DNA of 25,063 nt from an uncultured Eubacteriales bacterium (lineage in GTDB: Bacteria; Bacillota; Clostridia; Oscillospirales; Oscillospiraceae), in the NCBI GenBank assembly GCA_900553545.1, contig USDP01000002.1, positions 1 through 25,063 of the forward strand, given 5' to 3'. Below, in pieces: positions 17,183 to 23,378 of the stretch (position 1 is its first letter; each line of letters begins with the position of its first letter). The position numbers were made by a program, and so were the translations under genes. The notes beneath the pieces were generated by a model that searched no databases, was not told the DNA's origin, and saw only the letters and a list, made by a program, of their open reading frames with translations.

Positions 17183-17211
17183 AGTATATCATATTTTCCG
17201 GTGTATTGCAA
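17183..17211 (-). promoter_or_regulatory. dnaA promoter
   Basis: On the minus strand, TTGCAA (17206-17211), 17 nt, and TATACT (17183-17188) with TGA extended -10, about 57 nt before the dnaA start. Confidence 0.75.
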
Positions 17212-17251
17212 GGGATACAATATTATAAAAGAATTAAGATACAGAAAGATA

Positions 17252-17284
17252 CAGAAAACCCGGTCTGCATCAGCAGACCGGGTT
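17252..17284 (-). terminator. mscL terminator
   Basis: A 12-bp perfect stem AACCCGGTCTGC/GCAGACCGGGTT (17257-17268 with 17273-17284), 4-nt loop, and TTCTGT tail on the minus strand, 9 nt beyond the mscL stop and upstream of the dnaA promoter. Confidence 0.85.
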
Positions 17285-17293
17285 GAAATTTCC

Positions 17294-17734
17294 TTATTTT
17301 TTCTCTTTCAGGAGGTCACGAATTTCGGTGAGCAGCAGCTCCTCCTTCGTGGGCTCCGGATCTTCGGGTTGGGGTTCCGGCTCGGCGGGCTTTTCCAGCT
17401 TGGCCTTGGCCGAGTTGAACGCCTTGACGACCAGAAACACGACGAACGCGACCAGAATGAAATCGATCACCGTGGTTAAAAACGTCCCGATCCCGACCAC
17501 CACGGCCTCCTTGACGACCGCTCCGGTCTCGTCCACCACCGCGGGCGAGAGCGTGATATTCAACGTTCCAAGGTCGATCCCGCCGATGAGCATACCGATC
17601 AGCGGCATGAACACGTCGTTGACCAGCGACGTCGTGATCTTGCCGAACGCCGTCGCGATGATCACGCCGATGGCCATGTCCATCACATTGCCCTTGGAGA
17701 TGAATTCCTTGAACTCGTTGAAAAACTTCTTCAT
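17294..17734 (-). CDS. mscL: large-conductance mechanosensitive channel MscL
   Basis: A 146-residue MscL, a homopentameric membrane channel that opens under membrane tension to release solutes on osmotic downshock. The N-terminal helix FFNEFKEFISKGNVMDMA leads into TM1 (IGVIIATAFGKITTSLVND), then an external loop, then TM2 (FLTTVIDFILVAFVVFLVVK). A Pro/Glu-rich linker and charged C-terminal helix (LLTEIRDLLKEK) complete the family plan. AGAAGAGGA precedes the ATG. It stands where rpmH-rnpA usually lies upstream of dnaA in Firmicutes. Confidence 0.97.
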   Translation of the reverse strand: MKKFFNEFKEFISKGNVMDMAIGVIIATAFGKITTSLVNDVFMPLIGMLIGGIDLGTLNITLSPAVVDETGAVVKEAVVVGIGTFLTTVIDFILVAFVVFLVVKAFNSAKAKLEKPAEPEPQPEDPEPTKEELLLTEIRDLLKEKK

Positions 17735-17769
17735 TTCCTCTTCTCCTTATTTGTTTTTCTCGTAATGAA

Positions 17770-17807
17770 GCGTCATTGCGAGCCAGTGCGCACACTGGCG
17801 TGGCAAT
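17770..17807. repeat. GTCATTGCGAGCC-type inverted repeat upstream of mscL
   Basis: GCCAGTG-CGCA-CACTGGC (17782-17799) is nested in imperfect outer arms CATTGC/GGCAATC. It resembles a repeat known from many unrelated bacteria (recognised from memory). It lies about 40 nt upstream of the mscL start; no clear promoter for mscL was identified. Confidence 0.6.
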
Positions 17808-17849
17808 CCCGTGGATCTTCTGAGAGCCTTTATAGGGGTGAGCGACGCT

Positions 17850-18105
17850 GTCCGCCCGATTTGCGCCCCCATTCTTTTCTTTCTCTTCTTCGAGAAAGAA
17901 AAGAATCGCCGCGGCGTCAGAAGAAGCCAGCTCCATTCCGTTTCCGCCGGGGCGGCGAAAACTCCATATCCGCAGCCTTCTTCTTCCTTCCCAAATTGTG
18001 ACCGTTTCACTGGGTCACAATTTGGCCATTTGGAATTTTACAACGCCGCACGCGATCTTGATGATGGCGGGCACTTGACATTTTACGGATACGGTTTATA
18101 GGGGA
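17850..18105. repeat. mosaic intergenic repeat between mscL and pfp
   Basis: Successive modules are a GCGCCCCC flank with a 15-bp ATTCTTTTCTTTCTC hairpin (17871-17885 with 17892-17906), then a CAGAAGAAGCCAGCT module (17918-17990) that recurs at 20650-20722. Next is a 13-bp stem CCAAATTGTGACC/GGTCACAATTTGG (17991-18003 with 18013-18025). Last is the 55-nt perfect repeat of positions 1-55 at 18017-18071 with its weaker tail to 18105. This explains the 426-bp gap; no gene was found in it. Confidence 0.85.
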
Positions 18106-18114
18106 GAAAATCGG

Positions 18115-18147
18115 CAGAAAAAGGCTCCCTCGATGAGGGAGCCTTTT
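18115..18147 (-). terminator. pfp terminator
   Basis: A 13-bp perfect stem (18119-18131 with 18135-18147) with a 3-nt loop and T runs on both sides, 13 nt past the pfp stop. Probably bidirectional. Confidence 0.88.
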
Positions 18148-18160
18148 GAGATATGATGGA

Positions 18161-19390
18161 TTACTTCGCAAAAACCTTCTTCAGGCGGGCGAAGCGGGGC
18201 AGGCCGTCTTCCTTCTCGAGCTTGGTCTCGCCCTGGATGAGCGGAAGCGCGTACTTGGCAAAGTCTTCGGTGACGTTGTTGCCCTCGGCGGTGATCCACT
18301 CCTTCGGGAACTTCTTCTCGAAGTTGGCAACGTCGCTCAGGTTGAACAGCTTCGCGCGGCAGACATAGCCGTTGCTGCGGTCGCACTCAAAGCCGACCAT
18401 CTTGTCGGTGACGCCGTTCAGCATCTCTTCCACAGCGGTCTTGCCGGACATATAGGACTCGTCGATGTCGGTCTGGGACGCGCAGTGCGCGGCGCAGCGC
18501 TGCAGCAGGCTCAGCTCGATGCCGCGGACCTTCGCGCCGGTCTTTTCCTTGCAGACATTGGCCAGCAGCGCAGCCAGGCCGCCCAGCTGGGCATGGCCGA
18601 AGCCGTCGGTCGCGGCGGTCTTCGCCTCGGAGACGAAGCGGCCGTCGGCGTAGTGGATGCCCTCGGAGACGGCAACGATGCAGTTGCCGTTCTTCTTGTA
18701 GCACGCGGTGACGTCAGCGATGAACTTGTCCATGTCGAAGTCAACTTCCGGCAGATAGATGAAGTCGACGCACGGCTCTTTCGTGTTGGCGAGGGCCGCA
18801 GCAGCGGTCAGCCAGCCGGCATGACGGCCCATGCACTCGATGATGGTGATCTGGCCGATGTTGTAGACGCGGGAATCGCGGGCCACTTCCATCGCGCTGG
18901 TCGCGATATACTTGGCAGCGGAGGCATAGCCGGGGCAGTGGTCGGTGCCGAACAGGTCGTTGTCGATGGTCTTGGGCACGCCCATGACGCGGCACTCGTA
19001 GCCGACCTTGTTCATATACTTGGAGATCTTGTTGCAGGTGTCCATGGAGTCGTTGCCGCCGTTATAGCAGAAATAACGGACGTCATATTTCTTGAAGATC
19101 TCAAGGATGCGCTTGTAGTCGGTGTCGTCGACGTCGGGATCGGCGATCTTGTAGCGGCAGGAGCCGAGCGCGGAAGACGGGGTATAGGGCAGGCGGTCAA
19201 GCTCGGCACGGTCTTCTTCGTCCATGCAGAGCAGCTGGTCGTCGAGGACGCCCTTAATGCCGTGATACGCGCCGTAGACCTTGGTGATGCAGTCGGCATC
19301 GAGCGCAGTGCGGATAACACCGTAAGCCGATGCGTTGATGACGGACGACGGGCCGCCGGACTGGCCAATGATAAGAGAACCCTTCAGCAT
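18161..19390 (-). CDS. pfp: pyrophosphate-dependent 6-phosphofructokinase
   Basis: A 409-residue phosphofructokinase-family enzyme converting fructose 6-phosphate to fructose 1,6-bisphosphate. The active site reads YNGGNDS (residues 109-115) in place of the ATP-type GGDGS, so Asp114 stands where ATP enzymes have Gly. GVPKTIDND (137-144) has Lys140 where ATP enzymes have Gly. Both changes mark the pyrophosphate-using type, and the reaction would be reversible (inference from family). Asn113 replaces the usual first Asp, as I recall for a clostridial subgroup. Length exceeds the about 320 residues of ATP-PfkA. TAGGAGG lies 10 nt before the ATG. It is divergent from aldolase, the next glycolytic step. 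Annotation pipelines may call it pfkA. Confidence 0.85.
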   Translation of the reverse strand: MLKGSLIIGQSGGPSSVINASAYGVIRTALDADCITKVYGAYHGIKGVLDDQLLCMDEEDRAELDRLPYTPSSALGSCRYKIADPDVDDTDYKRILEIFKKYDVRYFCYNGGNDSMDTCNKISKYMNKVGYECRVMGVPKTIDNDLFGTDHCPGYASAAKYIATSAMEVARDSRVYNIGQITIIECMGRHAGWLTAAAALANTKEPCVDFIYLPEVDFDMDKFIADVTACYKKNGNCIVAVSEGIHYADGRFVSEAKTAATDGFGHAQLGGLAALLANVCKEKTGAKVRGIELSLLQRCAAHCASQTDIDESYMSGKTAVEEMLNGVTDKMVGFECDRSNGYVCRAKLFNLSDVANFEKKFPKEWITAEGNNVTEDFAKYALPLIQGETKLEKEDGLPRFARLKKVFAK

Positions 19391-19449
19391 GATAATCTTT
19401 CCTCCTAAAAACTGATCGCATCTTCTTGCAATTCAAATTAACCAAAAGA

Positions 19450-19478
19450 AATATAACATAAAAGCAGGAAATTGTAAA
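19450..19478 (-). promoter_or_regulatory. pfp promoter
   Basis: On the minus strand, TTTACA (19473-19478), 17 nt, and TATATT (19450-19455) with a TGT extended -10. Confidence 0.7.
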
Positions 19479-19486
19479 TTCATCTA

Positions 19487-19515
19487 TTGCATAAATTCTG
19501 TTGTTTTGGTAAAAT
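19487..19515 (+). promoter_or_regulatory. fba promoter
   Basis: TTGCAT (19487-19492), 17 nt, and TAAAAT (19510-19515), 61 nt before the fba start. An alternative, TTGGAA with TATTTT 16 nt on, lies about 20 nt downstream. Confidence 0.55.
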
Positions 19516-19576
19516 TCTTTTTGGAAACAGTAGCGAAACACCTATTTTAACTTAGAACATAAAGGAGAGAAGCAAC

Positions 19577-20545
19577 ATGGCTCTGGTAACTACTACCGAA
19601 ATGTTCAAGAAGGCTTATGACGGCGGCTACGCCATCGGCGCTTTCAACGTCAACAACATGGAGATCGTTCAGGGCATCACCGAGGCCTGTCAGGAAGAAA
19701 AGGCTCCGGTCATCCTTCAGGTTTCCAAGGGCGCGCGTGCTTACGCGAACCACAACTATCTGGTCAAGCTGGTCGAGGCGGCCGTCATCTGCTGCCCGGA
19801 CATCCCCATCGCGCTGCATCTGGATCATGGTCCCGATTTTGAGACGTGCAAGGCCTGCGTTGACGGCGGCTTTACCTCCGTCATGATCGATGCCTCCTCC
19901 AAGCCCTTCGAAGAGAACATCGAAATCACCCGCAAGGTCGTCGAGTACGCGCATGACCATGGTGTCGTCGTCGAGGCCGAGCTGGGCACTCTCGCCGGCA
20001 TCGAGGACGACGTCAAGGTCGCGGCGCATGCTGCCTCCTACACCCGTCCGGAAGAGGTCGAAGAGTTCGTCACCAAGACCGGCTGTGACTCCCTGGCCAT
20101 CGCCATCGGCACCAGCCACGGCGCTTATAAGTTCAAGCCCGAGCAGTGCACCCGCAACGAAAAGGGCATCCTCGTTCCGCCTCCCCTGCGCTTCGACGTT
20201 CTGGAAGAAGTCTCCCGCCGTCTGCCCGGCTTCCCGATCGTTCTGCACGGTTCTTCCTCCGTTCCGCAGGAATTTGTGAAGATGATCAACGAAAACGGCG
20301 GCAAGATGCCCGACGCTGTTGGTATTCCCGAAGAGCAGCTCCGTCATGCAGCCGAGCTGTCCGTCTGCAAGATCAACATCGACTCCGACCTGCGTCTTGC
20401 CATGACCGGCACCATCCGCCAGTTCTTCAACGAGCATCCCGACAAGTTCGACCCGCGCGAGTACCTGAAGCCCGCCCGTGCCAACATCAAGGAGCTCGTC
20501 CGCCACAAGCTGCGCGACGTCCTCGGCTGCGCCGGCAAGGCCTAA
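19577..20545 (+). CDS. fba: class II fructose-bisphosphate aldolase
   Basis: A 322-residue zinc-dependent aldolase cleaving fructose 1,6-bisphosphate to dihydroxyacetone phosphate and glyceraldehyde 3-phosphate. Catalytic Asp83 and zinc ligand His84 are in LHLDHG. Glu134 lies in VEAELGTLAG, His181 in IGTSHGAYK and His224 in LHGSSSVP; the phosphate-binding NIDSD motif is near the end. This matches the class II type common in Firmicutes. AAAGGAGAG precedes the ATG. Strong codon bias (for example GGC, AAG, ATC) suggests high expression. It is monocistronic, ended by a strong terminator, and divergent from pfp. Confidence 0.97.
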   Translation: MALVTTTEMFKKAYDGGYAIGAFNVNNMEIVQGITEACQEEKAPVILQVSKGARAYANHNYLVKLVEAAVICCPDIPIALHLDHGPDFETCKACVDGGFTSVMIDASSKPFEENIEITRKVVEYAHDHGVVVEAELGTLAGIEDDVKVAAHAASYTRPEEVEEFVTKTGCDSLAIAIGTSHGAYKFKPEQCTRNEKGILVPPPLRFDVLEEVSRRLPGFPIVLHGSSSVPQEFVKMINENGGKMPDAVGIPEEQLRHAAELSVCKINIDSDLRLAMTGTIRQFFNEHPDKFDPREYLKPARANIKELVRHKLRDVLGCAGKA

Positions 20546-20554
20546 TTGGATCAT

Positions 20555-20587
20555 AAAAAATCGTCCCACACCGTGGGGCGATTTTTT
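20555..20587 (+). terminator. fba terminator
   Basis: A 15-bp stem with one wobble pair (20555-20569 with 20573-20587), loop ACC, A run before and TTTTTT at the end, 9 nt after the fba stop. Probably bidirectional. Confidence 0.92.
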
Positions 20588-20628
20588 ATATGCAAGAAAC
20601 TTACAACATCCGCAGGCTGCTGCCTGGC

Positions 20629-20935
20629 CGCCATCATCAAGACAGCGTGCAGAAGAAGCCAGCTGCATTCCGCTTCCGCCGAGGCGGCGAAAGCTCCATA
20701 TCCGCTGGCTCCTTCTTCCTTTCCAAACTGTGACCGCTGCGCTGGGTCACAGTTTGGGGTGATTTGGGGCGGGCAAATAAGACTGGGCGACTGAGCTGTT
20801 ACATGATGGCGGCACGGAGAGAACTTCCGGTTTCGGAAGTTCTCTTTCTTTTCTTTACCGGGCGCGGCGGTTCTTTTCTTTCTCCAAAAGAGAAAGAAAA
20901 GAATGGGGCGCAAATCGGGCGGACAGGGCCGCCCG
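20629..20935. repeat. mosaic intergenic repeat between fba and the permease remnant
   Basis: Contains an inverted CGCCATCATCAAGACAGCGTGC module (20629-20650) and the CAGAAGAAGCCAGCT module (20650-20722). A 13-bp stem CCAAACTGTGACC/GGTCACAGTTTGG follows (20723-20735 with 20745-20757). A segment from about 20766 to 20912 is homologous to the inverse of 10538-10683. Within it are a 12-bp AGAGAACTTCCG hairpin (20818-20845) and the TTCTTTTCTTTCTC hairpin (20871-20903). A GGGCGG/CCGCCC hairpin (20915-20932) ends it. No gene was seen in this 484-bp gap. Confidence 0.85.
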
Positions 20936-20954
20936 CCCCTGCATGGTGCAGCGA

Positions 20955-20983
20955 AAACAAAAGGGACGGCCATTGGCCGCCCC
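20955..20983 (-). terminator. terminator of the permease remnant
   Basis: A GGGACGGCC/GGCCGCCCC stem with one mismatch (20963-20971 with 20975-20983), followed on the minus strand by TTTTGTTTTC, about 46 nt after the remnant's stop codon. Confidence 0.7.
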
Positions 20984-21029
20984 ATTTACAGATCTAATTC
21001 AACACCCTTGAACCGAAACCGTCCGGACA

Positions 21030-21676
21030 TTATTCGGGTTTTTTGGTATCTAACGTCTCATCGGTCAGCGCGCCGACGTCCTCGGCCTTGACCTTCTTGG
21101 GCAGCGCGAGCGAGAGGATCATCGCCACAACGAACACGCCCGCGACCGGGTTGCCCGCGAAGATGTCGCTGACGATCTGCGGCATCCCGGAGAAGAATTC
21201 CGGCACCTGTGTCACGCCGATGCCGATGGCAAAGCTCGTGGCCGCGATGATGGTGTTGCGCTGGTCAAAGCCGCACTCGCCCAGCATCGTGACGCCCGAG
21301 ACGATGATCGCGCCGAACAGCACGTAGAGCTGCTTCCGAAGCCCTTGGACAGCGAGTTATAGACGAGGCACGCCGCGAGCGTGATGACCGCGACGAGCAG
21401 ATTCTGCCACGCGCCGGTGGGATAGACCGAGGAACTCGCGAACGAGGAGATACCGGTCGAGAGCAGGCTGAAGCCGATCGTCGTCACGACACACGCCGAG
21501 ACGATCGGGCTGACGAACCGCCGCCAGTATTTCGCGGTCAATCCAAGTAAGCCCTCGATACAGCCGCCCACGATCACCGCGCCGATCATATAGCCATAGT
21601 CCTTCGCGGCCAGCGTCATCATCGCGGACAGGAACGTGAAGCTCAGGCCCATCACAACCGGCAGCCTTGCCCGAAA
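21030..21676 (-). pseudogene. remnant of an NCS2-type xanthine/uracil permease
   Basis: Two membrane-protein pieces lie in different frames. The upstream part begins at RARLPVVMGLSFTFLSA and runs to YNSLSKGF (about 21676-21341), matching roughly residues 60-180 of the about 440-residue nucleobase:cation symporter-2 family. The downstream part, QLYVLFGAIIVSGVTML to the stop at 21030, matches the last fifth. The first transmembrane helices are missing, and about 130-150 codons are missing at the junction near 21330-21345 along with a frame change. It cannot make a working transporter. A promoter and terminator survive. Xanthine is the likeliest original substrate, from memory of PbuX-like sequences. 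Confidence 0.82.
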
Positions 21677-21721
21677 AGGGAAAAGTGACAGGTTCTGTCC
21701 GTTATTCTGGCCTCAGTATCA

Positions 21722-21750
21722 AGTATACCCATTCAGAAAGCGTTAAGCAA
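21722..21750 (-). promoter_or_regulatory. promoter upstream of the permease remnant
   Basis: On the minus strand, TTGCTT (21745-21750), 17 nt, and TATACT (21722-21727). It directs transcription into the permease remnant about 40-45 nt downstream. The rest of 21677-21937 shows only a short GCGCAT/ATGCGC dyad (21802-21816) and no gene. Confidence 0.55.
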
Positions 21751-21833
21751 TACAAACAATTTGTTTGGCTGACAAAAAATCAGTTCGTTTTTATGAAATC
21801 TGCGCATGACATGCGCGGTCAAAACGCGGAAAA

Positions 21834-21852
21834 GCGCCCCGGCTGGAGGCGC
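21834..21852 (-). terminator. possible ridA terminator
   Basis: On the minus strand, GGCGC and GCGCC form a 5-bp stem (21834-21838 with 21848-21852) followed by TTTTCC, about 90 nt after the ridA stop. The stem is short and the distance long, so this is weak. Confidence 0.35.
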
Positions 21853-21937
21853 CTCATATTGTCTCTCCCCCGATCACCGCCGGCGATCCCCCACGTTACA
21901 AAGAGGAGAGCTTTTCCGGCGCGGCAGGGAAAAGCGT

Positions 21938-22306
21938 TTATTTTGCGGCAATCGCCTCGATCTCGCAGAGCACGCCCTTCGGCAGCTCACGCACGGCGAC
22001 GCAGCTGCGCGCGGGCTTCGACACGAAATACTTCGCGTATACCGCATTAAAGGCCGCAAAATCGGCCATATCGCGCAGGAAGCACGTGGTCTTAAAGACG
22101 TTTTCCAGCTTCGTCCCGGCGGCTTCCAGCAGCGCGGCAACATTCTTGCAGCTCTGCTCCGCCTGCGCGGCGATCCCCTCCGGCACGGCTCCGGTCTTCG
22201 GGTCGACCGGAATCTGCCCCGAGGTATACACAATGCCGCCCATGATGTATCCCTGAGAATACGGCCCGATTGCAGCCGGGGCCTGCTCCGTATGAATGAT
22301 TTCCAT
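21938..22306 (-). CDS. ridA: RidA family enamine/imine deaminase
   Basis: A 122-residue RidA/YjgF/YER057c protein, a cytoplasmic trimer that hydrolyses reactive enamines and imines such as 2-aminoacrylate released by pyridoxal-phosphate enzymes. IGPYSQG and YTSGQIP near the N-terminus, Arg100 in PARSCVAV (the carboxylate-binding Arg105 of Escherichia coli) and Glu115 in CEIEAIA are all present, so it should be a true RidA deaminase. The ATG at 22306 follows AAGGAGGAAATAGC. It stands alone between the permease remnant and the divergent ABC operon. No convincing promoter was identified. Confidence 0.95.
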   Translation of the reverse strand: MEIIHTEQAPAAIGPYSQGYIMGGIVYTSGQIPVDPKTGAVPEGIAAQAEQSCKNVAALLEAAGTKLENVFKTTCFLRDMADFAAFNAVYAKYFVSKPARSCVAVRELPKGVLCEIEAIAAK

Positions 22307-22664
22307 GCTATTTCCTCCTTACAGAATGTTCCATATCATTTGCGTCGCAGCTCGTGCGGCGCCATCTATAGGATATGCAGGCCCGCGCGAATCCTTGCTC
22401 CGTTTTAGCAGCTCCGCCCGCAGCCTGTTCTGGTTTTATTCCGAAAGCCGAAGAAATACAAGCCCATTTTTCACCGGTATCCCGCGCATTTACAGCCCAC
22501 CCTCATGGAACAAATTCCGTTCTTTCTGCGTCTATAAGAGCAACCTGAAAAATTGACACATCAAGACGCGGAAACGCCCTATCCCCGCCCGGCGGTTTCT
22601 GCTAAAATGGAACCATAAAATCAAAAGTCTGTTTTTCTGAGATGACGTGTAAGGAGGCGGCATT
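22307..22664. other. 358-bp gap between ridA and the ABC operon
   Basis: No gene, repeat or structured RNA was recognised. A TTGACA at 22553-22558 has no matching -10 at usual spacing. TGCTAAAAT (22600-22608) looks like an extended -10 for the ABC operon, about 57 nt before its start, with no good -35. Confidence 0.5.
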
Positions 22665-23378
22665 ATGCTGCGAATCGAACATCTGACCAAAACCTACGGC
22701 GAGAAGAAGGCCGTTGACGACCTCAGCCTGCACATCGCTCCCGGTGAAATTTACGGCTTCATCGGCCACAACGGCGCGGGCAAGACCACCACACTCAAAT
22801 CCATCGCCGGCATCCTGCAATTCGACGCGGGCGACATCCGCATCGGCGGCACATCCGTCCGCGAAGACCCGCTCGCCTGCAAGCGCTTGATGGCCTACAT
22901 CCCGGATAACCCCGATCTCTACGAATTCATGACCGGCATCAAATACCTCAATTTCATCGCCGACATCTTCGGCGTCAGCGCGGACGACCGCCAGGCCCGC
23001 ATCCGCGACTACGCGGCCCGCTTCGAGCTGACGGACGATCTGGCCCAGCCCATCGCCGCCTATTCCCACGGCATGAAGCAGAAGCTCGCCATCATCTCCG
23101 CCTGGCTGCACCAGCCGCGGCTCATCCTGATGGACGAACCGTTCGTCGGTCTCGACCCCAAGGCCGCACACCTGCTCAAGGGTATGATGCGCGAGCTATG
23201 CGACGCGGGCGGCGCGATCTTCTTCTCCACGCACGTGCTCGAGGTCGCGGAAAAGCTCTGCGACAAGGTCGCCATCATCAAGGGCGGCAAGCTCATCCGC
23301 TCCGGCATGATGGAGGACGTCAAGGGCGACGAATCGCTCGAATCCGTCTTCCTGGAACTGGAGGAAGAGACATGCTGA
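22665..23378 (+). CDS. ABC transporter ATP-binding protein
   Basis: A 237-residue ATPase that would power the membrane protein encoded next. Walker A is GHNGAGKTT (residues 34-42), the signature is YSHGMKQKLA (a variant of LSGGQ seen in ABC-2-type exporters such as bacteriocin or drug pumps), Walker B is LILMDEPFVGLDP, and the switch histidine is in FFSTHVLE. AAGGAGG lies before the ATG. Its last codons overlap the start of the permease by 7 nt (ATGCTGA), so translation is coupled. The substrate is unknown. Confidence 0.95.
   Translation: MLRIEHLTKTYGEKKAVDDLSLHIAPGEIYGFIGHNGAGKTTTLKSIAGILQFDAGDIRIGGTSVREDPLACKRLMAYIPDNPDLYEFMTGIKYLNFIADIFGVSADDRQARIRDYAARFELTDDLAQPIAAYSHGMKQKLAIISAWLHQPRLILMDEPFVGLDPKAAHLLKGMMRELCDAGGAIFFSTHVLEVAEKLCDKVAIIKGGKLIRSGMMEDVKGDESLESVFLELEEETC

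Noticed and set aside
18146..19408. 420-codon plus-strand frame opposite pfp
   Set aside because: Antisense shadow; the PFK motifs on the minus strand are unmistakable.
22296..22556. 86-codon plus-strand frame between ridA and the ABC operon
   Set aside because: It begins inside ridA, lacks a clear ribosome site and has no recognisable features.
22553..22558. TTGACA as a consensus -35 for the ABC operon
   Set aside because: No acceptable -10 lies 16-18 nt downstream; the nearest good -10-like element is 44 nt away.
23198..23371. Longer N-terminus for the ABC permease
   Set aside because: The extension is an out-of-frame reading of the ATPase gene; the ATG at 23372 has a good ribosome site and gives a normal membrane-protein start.
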